Of a stretch of 64,000 nucleotides of DNA, positions 34,387 through 44,889 are shown piece by piece (within the stretch, counting starts at the first letter, position 1; every line of letters starts with the position of its first letter). A program made the position numbers and the translations under genes. This DNA is from Ampullaceana balthica (Eukaryota > Mollusca > Gastropoda > Lymnaeidae): contig CALYLW010000134.1 in the NCBI GenBank assembly GCA_944989445.1, forward strand, positions 816,001-880,000, given 5' to 3'. Below the pieces are notes generated by a model. It did not search any database, was not told the DNA's origin, and was given only the letters and a program-made list of their open reading frames with translations.

Positions 34387-34735
34387 CTGTGATGTGTGTC
34401 AACGTGTGCAGCACATAAACTTTGATGTGTGTCCACATGTGCTGCACATGATCTGTGATGTGTGTTCACGTGTGCTGCACATAAGCTTTGATGTGTGTAC
34501 ACGTGTGCTGCTCATAATCTGTGATGTGTGTCCACGTGTGCTGCACATAATCTGTGATGTGTGTCCACGTGTGCTGCACATAAGCTTAGATGTGTGTCCA
34601 CGTGTGCTGCACATAATCTGTGATGTGTGTCCACGTGTGCTGCACATAATCTGTGATGTGTGTTCACGTGTGCTGCACATAAGCTTTGATGTGTGTTCAC
34701 GTGTGCTGCATATCAGCTTATAAGTGTCCACGTGT
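34387..34735. repeat. 33-bp minisatellite, about ten copies
   Basis: Units contain GATGTGTGTCCACGTGTGCT and GCACATAATCTGT. The 33-bp period keeps frames open on both strands (137 and 156 residues), which explains the long but meaningless open frames. Confidence 0.95.
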
Positions 34736-34866
34736 GCATATACAAACGGTAATTCAGACTGAATCGTGCTAGAGTAGACATACATGTATTCAAATACAAA
34801 TTCAGACAGACTCGTGCTAGTCTCGAGTCTGACACAATTTTTTACCTTCTCTTTTGATGTCACCAC

Positions 34867-35640
34867 CACTTTTTCTAGGGGAGGTCACCCCCACTTTCTT
34901 TAACAGACGTCACCACCAACTTCTCTGTAAATGTTATCATCACTCTCTCTAAAGGCCTTTGACAGTGGACATGACTCATGGGAAGCAGCAGCCAGCAACC
35001 GAGCCCACTGGCGCTCTATGATATGGAATGGCGCAGCTGTCTGTGAGGCAAATAGACAACAGGCTGCCAATTCAAAACGTCAAGCCAGGAAGGATCGTAT
35101 CCAAAACCCTACTGAAGGGATCCCATCCATCTCTTGTCCAACAGGCGGACGCCAATTTCGTGCTAGAATAGGGTTAATAAGTCACCAGAGGACACATGCG
35201 GCGGTCTAGCACATGTCAAATACAAATATGATGAGAGTGGTCATCGTCGACGATGACGGACGAACAACAAAAGGAAAAGGGGAGGTCATCAATGTTTCCT
35301 CTAGGGTTCGATGGTTCATGTGCAAAATAATAACGTGTGCAAAGTTGCACGGCAATCATTTTTCTCTATTCACAATTTTACACCCCACAAAAAAAGATTT
35401 TATATTCTCCTCGTTTAAAATTTGCTGCGCTGTAATTATAGGTGGCTCCTTGGAGTCGGTCAGATAACTGCGCGGCCGAAGGTACACTGGAGGTCACCCC
35501 GACCTTCAATAAGGGAGGTCACCCCCACCTTCTCTAAAGGAGGTCACCACCACCTTCTCTGTTTATGTCACCACGACCTTCTCTAGGGGAGGTAACCGCC
35601 TTCTCTGTTTATGTCACCACCACTTTCTCTAGGGGAGGTT
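34867..35640. repeat. GGAGGTCACC-type minisatellite split by a LINE fragment
   Basis: Degenerate units of about 28-30 bp with GGAGGTCACCACCACC and TTCTCT words lie at 34867-34955 and 35495-35640, on either side of the LINE fragment. Confidence 0.7.
34931..35209 (+). pseudogene. LINE ORF2 C-terminus (zinc-knuckle family), fragment
   Basis: The open frame includes DSWEAAASNRAHWRSMIWNG, NSKRQARKDR and the terminal CPTGGRQFRARIGLISHQRTH-type zinc-finger end. It is the same kind of C-terminus as the fragment at 412-1000, though diverged. The CxxC is altered (CPTGGR), and nothing upstream of this domain is left. A dead, 5'-truncated insertion into the flanking minisatellite. Confidence 0.8.
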
Positions 35641-36350
35641 ACCTCATTTACAGTTTCCGGGTCAAGTTTCTGTAAAATAAATCGTTTCGAACGTAAAAGA
35701 ATTACAAAAATATTTAAAAGAAAAGTAAATGGTCATTACGATAATGTGATTAACAGTTTATTTTTCTTGGTTCTCGCCTCTTTTTTTGTCTCCACCTTCA
35801 TTTACTATTTACCCCCCCCCCTTTTTTTCCCCTTTCCCATGGGTCGTGCACAATCTGCAAAAGAGATTCTTGGGGTTTTCCCGGAGGTCGAACCCAATCG
35901 AATGTAAAAAAATTTTGCAGTAGATTTTAAGATAAACAGTTAATTAAAGATTTCCAGATAATAATTCAAATCATTACGAGATCAACTCTCAGTTCCACAC
36001 AAGGATTAGACCCCGTGTGATAAAAAAATCATTGAAAAGCCATTTTTGGGTTTTTGGCAAGGGACAATCAGAATGGGAAATGAGCTCATTTAAAATTGGA
36101 CTCAGCAGAGAGATTCGATCATGTATGAACTAGACTAGTTTTAATAAACAGTTCTAGACAGCAGGATAATGGTAGTTTAATAAACAATGAACTGTATGCT
36201 CATTTTAAGTATCTCCGCATTTGACTTTTTGCATTGCAGTCATTTTCTCTGTTAATCTGGATAGTAATCTAAATATTATAAAATATATAGAATCTAAGTG
36301 ACTATGAAGAGCAATTACACTCATGAGTTGAACGGTATTGTCAATTAGAT
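35641..36350. other. no gene recognised
   Basis: AT-rich with a C/T run near 35812-35835. Nothing else supported. Confidence 0.55.
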
Positions 36351-36536
36351 CAGTGCTTCTCAAACTTTTTAGAATGGCGGACCGGCAGGAATTTTTTCCA
36401 TTGTGCCACGGACCGGTGCACTATTTTCCCTGCACTGACAATTTTGTCTGTCCCTTTTGTTAGAGCTTCTGCGGACCGGCGGCGGATGGCCCACGAACCG
36501 GCACCGGTCCGCGGACCACCACTTTGAGAAGCACTG
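36351..36536. mobile_element. hAT-type MITE, 186 bp
   Basis: Ends CAGTGCTTCTCAAACTTTTT and CACTTTGAGAAGCACTG are inverted repeats. A perfect 8-bp target duplication AATTAGAT flanks it (36343-36350, 36537-36544). GC-rich interior with GGACCGGC words. Confidence 0.93.
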
Positions 36537-37627
36537 AATTAGATAATATCGACGACTTTTTCTGGCGTTATTTCAGTTAGGTCAAATATGTTGTTACATT
36601 TCATATCACTGGACGACCGCTTCAGACAATGAAAAAGCCCTTTCTTAAGTATTGTGCCATGTTTATGTAGCATTCATGGTCTGTGACGTAGATAAATAAT
36701 ACAGACTTTATCCGATAGGAAACGCGCGACGTCAAATTTTTACCAATGAAAAGTTTTGAGAACTACTGTGTAAGGACGCTGACAACGATGGGCGGGGCCA
36801 AGAGTTCAAGGTTTTAAACTATAGAATTTTTAAAACTATCATTTAGTTGGCGTTGACGTAAGAGGAGGGCAGGCAGGGCTATGTTTCGTCTACGGATCGT
36901 TTGGCTCATATGAAGAAAAAACAACAAGTGGATTGTAAAATTTTAATTATACATTTGTAGTTGAAATTTTTGTATCCCACAAACACATACTATTCTTATC
37001 AAAGTTTACTTCGTGGTAACAATAAACTACTGCGCGGCTTTGGTCAGGTAAGTGAAACATGGACTTGACAAGACATCACAATGGAGCGCACTTTAAAATA
37101 CAATGTTTGAACACTAAGACAGACACGTTTGACTATTTTATTGTCCATTATTTGGATGACAGTACAATGGATAAGTCATACTTACAATATTCACAGAGTG
37201 ATAGATGGAATCACAACAAACAAATTATGGTTGGTCATATCTTCCAACCAGGTCACTTAAAGCTATTTACAGTCAGTGGCTTAAAATGGTCAGTCTAAAC
37301 AAACCTAGATGCTCAGCAACGGTAACTGAAGACCAATTACCAGTTAATATATTTTTTTTACCACTAACGCTTGTCAGAAAATATATCAATGATTTATTGA
37401 AACAAGTCATGAAAATTGAAGACACAATCAATTTCATCTCATTCAATAGAATGTATGTAACATCACTCATTCTGAGGTCATTATTCAATAGAATGCATCA
37501 TCTCTCATTCACAGGTAATATGTATCATATCACTGATTCACATATAATATCAAACAGTCGTAGTTTATTCTACACAATCCGAGGCAAAATAACACAAAAA
37601 TATGTTATATCACTCAATCTTACGTCA
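36537..37627. other. no gene recognised; one isolated hAT-like end
   Basis: AAAAGTTTTGAGAACTACTG at about 36748-36768 looks like the right end of another hAT element, but no partner was found. Open frames at 37059-37636 (79 and 143 residues) have no recognisable features; their 3' part contains decaying repeat words (CATCACTCATTCT, CATCTCTCATTC). Confidence 0.45.
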
Positions 37628-37790
37628 TATCACTAAATCTGTGACAATATTGTCACGCAGTCATAGGTTATATCACACTATCAAAGGTAATTTCACCCAA
37701 TCAAAGGTAATTTCACACAACCGTTGGTAATATCGCACAATCATAGGTAACTTCACACGACATAGACATAGGCAACATGACACAAGTTTA
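37628..37790. repeat. degenerate ~20-bp minisatellite
   Basis: Units such as AATCAAAGGTAATTTCACAC repeat seven or eight times, with heavy decay on both sides. Confidence 0.8.
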
Positions 37791-38515
37791 ATGATTCACA
37801 TATTAAAATGTCAGTTATCAAACATAATCCAAAAGTTTACCAGATAATCCATGTGTAATCCTAACCTTTCGCGATAACCAAGAAGTATATTTTTATCAAT
37901 CAAATAATATGTATACAATGATAAAGAGTTTAAAGATTGACACTGGAAATATCCATTTCTTTAATTAGTCAACACTTAAATCTTTTAGTTTCATTCAACC
38001 TTTCAGTATTGAATTATGTTTACTAGGTTTTGGGAGAAAAAAAACACTTTTCTCCCACGTTATTTTATTGACAACACCATTAAGCAATACTTTCCTTCAG
38101 CTGGCACATTTATCTAATGGTCTAGGGACCACGTGTCTACGTTATTTTACGACCGCTCCCAAACTTCAGCTAAGGAGACCGAGTTTGTCCGCTTAAGGTT
38201 GGGGTGTTATAATTTTGAGAATCGCTCATCCTGATTGTTGCAAGCATTGCACGAGGCTTGGAACCGATAAAAATCGATAAGAAAGGAACTAGGGGAAACT
38301 GATTGGAAGCCAAACGGTTTTACTGCTACTAATCACCAATTGGTGTGTGATTTGGAGTTTGTTTGTGTTGGTATATTTGGTGTGGGCGGGAGTTGGGCAG
38401 TGGGGTGGTTCATGTGTTTGCGTGGAGGCGATGTTACGTGTGTGTGTGTGTGTGTGGGGGTATGAGTCCCAAGCTTTGCGGATACGTTTTAAGTCCTGAT
38501 TAGTGTTGCACGTCA
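37791..38515. other. no gene recognised
   Basis: AT-rich. A short GT-rich patch lies near 38435-38460. Confidence 0.6.
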
Positions 38516-38518
38516 CGG

Positions 38519-38790
38519 ATAATTTTGATGTCCGTTTGGGATAATGGTGATGTCCGTTTGGGATAATGGTGATGTCCGTTTGGGATAATGGTGATGTCAG
38601 TTTGGGATAATGGTGATGTCCGTTTGGGATAATGGTGATGTCAGTTTGGGATAATGGTGATGTCCGTTTGGGATAATGGTGACGCCAGTTTGGGATAATG
38701 GTGACGCCAGTTTGGGATAATGGTGACGCAAGTTTGGGATAATGGTGACGCCAGTTTGGGACATTCTTGATGTCAGGTCTGATTGTTGGT
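38519..38790. repeat. 22-bp minisatellite, about twelve copies
   Basis: Units containing GTCCGTTTGGGATAATGGTG repeat with period 22. Left units read TGTCC, right units CGCC(A), so variants are spatially segregated. The minus-strand open frame (38289-38834) is repeat-derived. Confidence 0.93.
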
Positions 38791-39477
38791 GACGTCAGAT
38801 GGGAATAATGATGACATTGGACAAGGAATATCAAACAAAAGAAATTTGTATCAATCCCAAGTAATATTAGACAACCACAATAATAACAGATAGTGACAAG
38901 GAATCTCAGGAAAAAACAGGGAGTTCTAGAACAATGAAGTAGTTCATTGCTAAAGCGACACTAACTATAACAGCCAAAATGACATTTGCAATGGCATTTT
39001 TAATTTTACACTTATATTTGTGAAGGCGATTAAACGTTACATTGAATCAGTTGCAAATAACAGATTCAACCGTATAGCACACACAGAGCAATCACAGAAA
39101 TTCCATATATTTAAATAGGAATAATTCTCACCATTTTATAATTTTGAACGATGAAATCTTTAAGTATTTAAAATAGTAAATTACATTTAAGTAGCTATAT
39201 TTAAAAGAATTATACTTAATGTTTTTGTTGAAAGATTGAGTAAATAATTGCTCAACTATTTGGATTTAATGTAATGGTAATGAACATGAAATTTATTATT
39301 ATCATTTGCATTTATTTAACGAAAAAAACAATAAATGCGTATATTAAATATTCCATACTGTGACTATCTTTTCCATTTATAAACAGCAACATTCAAATTA
39401 TATATAAGGCGTAATATAGCGCTGCAATTTTAAGGCCTTATAGTTATCAAACTTTTATCTATCACTGCAAGACATCT
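38791..39477. other. no gene recognised
   Basis: Very AT-rich and featureless. Confidence 0.6.
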
Positions 39478-39876
39478 AAGGGGGCCCAGACTAGGGCTAC
39501 TTCAAACTCAGCTCTTTAGTCTATAGATCTCAATGGGGGCCCAGACTAGGGCTACGTCAAGCTCAGCTCTTTAGTCTATAGATCTCCAAGGGCTCAAGAC
39601 TGGGGCTACTACACGCTCAGTCCTTTAGTCTATAGATCTCAATGGGGCCCAAGACTAGGGCTACGTCAAGCTCAGCTCTTTAGTCTATAGATCTCCAAGG
39701 GGCTCAAGACTGGGGCTACTACACGCTCAGTCCTTTAGTCTATAGATCTCAATGGGGCCCCAGACTAGGGCTACGTCAAGCTCAGCTCTTTAGTCTATAG
39801 ATCTCCAAGGGGCTCAAGACTGGGGCTACTACACGCTCAGTCCTTTAGTCTATAGATCTCAATGGGGGCCCAGACG
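39478..39876. repeat. ~60-bp tandem repeat with two alternating unit types
   Basis: All units share CTTTAGTCTATAGATCTC. One type has CAGACTAGGGCTACGTCAAG, the other AAGACTGGGGCTACTACACG. After the first unit they alternate regularly, so the true repeat is a ~120-bp dimer. Confidence 0.93.
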
Positions 39877-40791
39877 GGGTCTTACTTATGATCTATCGCT
39901 CTGAGACATGGTGGGGGGGTATAAAGGCCAGACCATGGGGAGTATAGGAAAGTGAAAACGGGCAGAATATTGCCATGGCATTGGGAGATGGAGCCTCATT
40001 TCATTTGCATTATAATTTAACATTTTTATAATTAAATTTCCTCCATTATTTAAAAGTAAAAGATTCATTTAGTAGTATATTTTAAATTATTTTTTTACCC
40101 CTTTTAAAAATGCTATATCAATAAAGTGCCATAAAGAATACAAAATGTGTTTTTATCACTAGAGACTCAAGCCTACAAATAAAGTCCAATTAAATTTCAA
40201 TTTTTTACGGGTAGCTGAAAATATTATTTCTCATACTCATATCTTTATTCTGATGCCAACAAAATATTTCCTCGAAACAGTTGTAATTTAAAAAAAAACA
40301 TTTGTGATTCTTTTGCCTATTCAGGAAATTGATTTATATCAAAGTATATTATTTGCGTTTGAAAAGCTATTGACGAGAGAGCCCGTATATAAGTGTAAGA
40401 GATATAAGCTATACTATCAGAAATACTGAATTGGTTTCTCAGCCTGTTTAGCTATGCACCAAAAAGCCACTAAATGAAAGGAGACCATTTCTCAAGAGCA
40501 AGCTACTTTGACCACCATTTCAATATCCTTTATAGAATAACGGAATCCGTTCTATCCTCCCGGCCCTAGCTTTCACATGAATCTTTTTGCCCTAATATCG
40601 GACAATCCACTTTACTTACAGCCGGTTCAACAGACTTAGTAAAGTACATCTGATCCCATCAGAAATGTGTACTGTAGCTTAAAGGTACGCACACAGTTTG
40701 GAGTTGTATGTTATCCAAACTTCATTTACTATTTTATTATATACAATGTGAATAAAGTAAACACAAACTAAGCAATGTGTGTCTTTGATCT
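39877..40791. other. no gene recognised
   Basis: AT-rich sequence, nothing supported. Confidence 0.6.
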
Positions 40792-40799
40792 GTTTATAC

Positions 40800-41124
40800 C
40801 AAGGGTCGGGAAACTTTTTGTCTGAGAGAGCCATAAACACCACATTTTTTGAAAAGTAATAATTAGAGAGCCATACTTTATGTTTAAATCTAAAAATTCA
40901 ACAAAATGTGTGCATTTTGTGTATTTTTTACACTAAAATTACAATAATTATGTCTCTGAATTCTTTTTTAATGACATTGTTATGCTGTTTTTGTATGCAA
41001 TTAATATGTAGATCAAAGGAGTCTGAATAAAGGTCTTTTTTATAATCGAACATTTGTCTGAGAGCCAGATGCAGCCATTAATAGAGCCACATCTGGCTCG
41101 CTAGCCATAGTTTCCCGACCCCTG
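40800..41124. mobile_element. hAT-type MITE, 325 bp
   Basis: Ends CAAGGGTCGGGAAACTTTTT and AGTTTCCCGACCCCTG form inverted repeats. The perfect 8-bp target duplication GTTTATAC lies at 40792-40799 and 41125-41132. Internal GAGAGCCA and GAGCCACATCTGGCTC words match a widespread hAT MITE layout. No coding sequence. Confidence 0.93.
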
Positions 41125-41271
41125 GTTTATACGCTAAACTGATTGCCTCACAGTCACTTAGCTCTAAACAGTCCCACGTTGCGCTTGTTGTAACCTTTTA
41201 GTCTGTGCAGTCTAGCAGAGTCCTCGACAACACTGAAGTCACATAATTCCAAAACACAACTACGTCTACTG

Positions 41272-41546
41272 ACCCCTAAACTCTCAAAGTAATGACACCC
41301 TAAGCTCTCACAGTAATGACACCCTAAATTCTCACAGCAATGACACCCTAAATTCTCACAGCAATGACACCCTAAACTCTCACAGTAATTACACCCTAAA
41401 CTCTCACAGCAATGACACCCTAAACTCTCACAGTAATGACACCCTAAGCTCTCACAGTAATGACACCCTAAACTCTCAAAGCAATGAGACCCTAAACTCT
41501 CACAGTAATGACACCCTAAACTCTCACATTAATGACACCCTAAACG
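41272..41546. repeat. 24-bp minisatellite, about eleven copies
   Basis: Units GACACCCTAAACTCTCACAG plus TAAT repeat with period 24, with GCAAT and AAATTCTC variants. Confidence 0.95.
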
Positions 41547-43019
41547 GAAACTGAATCCATACTCTCCCCATTATGACGTCCGAATGACTTTCAATATCTA
41601 CAACACAGACTGAGTTTACAAAGTGACATTCTGACTCCACAATGTGACAATCCCACCCCACAAAGGGACAACCAAACCCACGTCACATCATGACACGCCA
41701 CACTGTACCCTACACTGTATGAAGATACATTTTTTAACAACTTGGACAATATATCAGGGCGCCAAAGTACCCTTTGAGGGATGGGTTACTCCGAAGCGAC
41801 CGTTTCGTCCCCCTCCTTTCACTAGCAACGTCATTGAGCGGTGCCGGTTTAGGGCCAGGAGCGCCAGTACGGATTAGCAAAAGGAACCACGAAGAACGCA
41901 GCGGACGCCAGCTCTGAGGAAACCTTCCAGTGGGAGTTTCACCCTAGGTAGGTCATTTATGATCCCCCGCTTAGTGACGGTCCAAACCATTGAGACTCGT
42001 GTGCTTTTCCGGGGTGGCGCCAAAGTGGTAAAGGGTCGTAGTAGGGAAATTCCACCCCTCCTTGTGAGGTCAAACTTAGTGGGAGGCATCTTCGACTTTC
42101 TGTCCTGGATGCCCAGGTAGCCGCTTCAGAAGCGACCACCTGTTCCCAGCTTTTACGTCCCCTTTGGGTAGGGGGCCAGATAGCTGGGGGGAGGGTCTTC
42201 CAGGAAGACCCATGAAGAGCATTATGCTCGGGGCTTCTGATTTTGTTCCACATGTAGGTTCAATGCGCCGTGTGTTCACATAATTGTTTCACAATGACTT
42301 TGATCCCAGCTCTAAAAAACCCAAGTATCCTTTGGTCATTTCGTATCTTTGGACAGACTAGGCGAACTGATCAGCTAGTGGTCGATCTGGCCCCTAGCTA
42401 CGTGTCCTTGACATCCCTCTTATCGGCTCTGTTGGCGTCAGTTGCAGATATTTCGTGGTGTCATGTGATCAGAACGTCACTTCCTGTTTGCTCGTTTCAC
42501 TGAACTTAAAACAAAATGACCCATTTAAAATTTAGAAGGCATCTCTAAGTTGTCCAGCCTTTTTTCAAAGACCAGTTTCACAATCAAAATCTTTTCATTT
42601 ACATTAGAAGATTAATTCGCGAGACGTAGCGGTGTGTAGTGAAAGGGTGACTTTGTGTGAGACGTAACAATAAGACACATTCATTGGCCTAAGTCTAAAT
42701 AATAACAACAAGCGGTTTCAAACGATGAAAATTCACATATGATCAGGCTTAATGAATTAACGCATTTATGTTAGAGTCGGAAAAAGTTTAAACGAAACAT
42801 TTCAATATTTCAGAAAAAATGCTTCAGATTCTGAATCAGATATGTGTAAATAATTGACTAGTGACTAGCTCCGCTTTTAATGTACAATAACAAAAGTTTA
42901 TTTCGTGATAAATGTTTATATGCGTCTTAAAAACTTAGAAATGAGTGCCTATTTAGTATTACTTAGATTTCATTATGATTATCATATATATAATATATAT
43001 TATACTATATAATAGTATA
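41547..43019. other. unrecognised GC-rich segment 41755-42265 in AT-rich flanks
   Basis: The segment is sharply richer in GC than either side and has overlapping open frames on both strands (up to 98 residues, for example 41957-42253 minus). None shows a recognisable domain. No terminal repeats or target duplication were seen. It may be a fragment of a mobile element or an old insertion. The rest (42.3-43.0 kb) is AT-rich. Confidence 0.45.
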
Positions 43020-43290
43020 GGGGCCGTCCATAAAGTACGTCAAGCTCTTTTTGACGATTTTTAACCCCCCCCTCCCCCGTCACAAACTGTCACAAATCTT
43101 GGACCCCCCCCTAAGTACGTCAAACTTTCGACCACAAATTTCCCTTTTATTAACAAAATAATTAAAATTTAATATAAAACACCGTGACGTCACACATGGC
43201 CGGACACCCCCCTCCCCATGTCACAAACTGTCACACTTTCTTACACCCCCTCCCCCTCTCTGGAGCGTGACGTACTTTATGGACGGCCCC
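43020..43290. mobile_element. MITE with long terminal inverted repeats, 271 bp
   Basis: The left end GGGGCCGTCCATAAAGTACG and its exact inverse at the right end (CGTACTTTATGGACGGCCCC) form terminal inverted repeats of 23 bp. Subterminal direct copies of GTCACAAACTGTCACA and C-runs are present. Flanks are AT/TA only, so the target duplication cannot be fixed. There is no coding sequence, and the superfamily is not assigned. Confidence 0.9.
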
Positions 43291-44691
43291 ATATATATAC
43301 ACACTAATAAAATTTTCCTCATGTTTGGACTCCCCTTAACACTAACTAGGTCACGGCATTGGTTAATGATATATTTACAATTACCGGGGTTGAAGAACTT
43401 TATATATTTTCTATTAAAAAAAACAACTGACATCTGTAATTAAATAAATGTTATTTGTAACTATTTCCCCATGCTTTCCATAAAAAAAAAGATAATCACG
43501 GAACTATCTCATCAACTACAGTGAAATGAAATTCCCCAGACCAAATCTCGGGTATTCACTTTGTAAGTCCTTTAGAGAATCTTTAAAGTTATGGATGAAA
43601 GGATCAAGCAAAGGGCTGAAAACGGATTCTTGTTTGGTTACGATTGGCAAGGTTCAGATGTGAGGAAAATGAAAGTGGAAGCTACACAAATAACTGAAAT
43701 GTGCAGATGACACTAAGGCGTTAATCTCCGAATCATATAAAATGAATGTACCATAACATAATTGGGGCTTCTAAAATTTAGAAGTTAAAACGAATAGAGG
43801 ACAGAAAAAAATAGTCAATACATAAATACAATATATGTAGAAAAATAATTATTATTTTTCATTTCAATCTTATTATAATAACATGATAAATTCTCATTAT
43901 AATATGACAACAATGAGAAAAATCCCATAAAAAAGGACACCATTTTAATTATGACTGGTCTTTCATCACTTTGATTAAAAATTTGACAGTACTTTTGATA
44001 AATACATTTTTACGTTTTTAATCTGAAAGTTCAGCCGATCATAACATGCAGCAGTAAATATTGTTGAAACCAATGTTGACATTGAAATCCCTTGTCTTAA
44101 AATGGTGTAAAATGAAGGTTTGATCTCAAACTGTTATGAGTTTATTTATATGTTTTATTTACACATCATATCTTGTACTTCTAAACTTCCGAATATACAA
44201 GTCTTAGCAACATATGTTACACACAAAATGAGTTTACCATAACAATAATTAATGACTGAAAAAAAATGTACAGCAAATCCTTAAGTAACAACAGCTCCAT
44301 GAACATGTGACATAACTCTTGACATTTGGTCTTAGGGATAAGGCCTCCTGTGTTACTCTGTTGATTGTTGAAACTTACTTTCTGTAAAATCACAACTACG
44401 GCTTCAGAAATACAACAAATCCCGTGTCAGCAATACCTCTAATACATTTCATAAATACCCTTCATACAATTCCCGCAAAACCGCAAGCAGTGAAAAAAAC
44501 AAAACAGGCTAAAGAAAAATTGTTCAACCCGCTTCTGGTCAGCTTATTTTCTGATGGCCCTTACAATGACTTTCTGGCCCGTAAGGTTCACTTTTATACA
44601 CTGATAACATAGTTGTACATTTCTAATGGTGTAGTATCTCTGTGCACACGGGACAAGACTTGTCTGAGGCCTTCAGTGAGACTCTGTCAAA
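43291..44691. other. AT-rich; probable 3' flank of the receptor gene at 44870
   Basis: Downstream on the minus strand, AATAAA-type polyadenylation words occur around 44135-44165 (TTTATT on the plus strand, twice), so the receptor's 3' untranslated region may reach about here. No other coding signal was seen. Confidence 0.4.
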
Positions 44692-44889
44692 CAGTGACGA
44701 GTGTATTAGACGTGGCTGTGAGCCGTGTGTTATACATGGCTGTGGTCAAACAGTGAACCGTGTGTTAGACGTGGCTGTGGTCAAACAGTGAGCCGTGTAT
44801 TAGACGTGGCTGTGGTTAAACAGTGAGCCGTGTGTTATACATGGCTGTGGTCAAACAGTGAACCGTGTGTTAGACGTGGCTGTGGTCAG
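44692..44889. repeat. 35-bp minisatellite overlapping a receptor stop codon
   Basis: Five to six units contain GTGTTAGACGTGGCTGTGGT and CAAACAGTGA(A/G)CC. The rightmost unit runs into the 3' end of the receptor coding sequence. On the minus strand this unit encodes the final residues DHSHV and the TAA stop (44870-44872). Confidence 0.92.

Noticed and set aside
34310..34869. Long open frames on both strands
   Set aside because: A 33-bp repeat free of stops in these phases; opposite-strand frames mirror each other.
39478..39876. CRISPR-like regularly spaced repeat
   Set aside because: Eukaryotic context, no variable spacers (the intervening parts are two alternating conserved types) and no cas genes.
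42869..42885. Helitron 3' end at ACTAGCTCCGC
   Set aside because: CTAG|T is present on the minus strand but no hairpin precedes it and no matching copy was seen.
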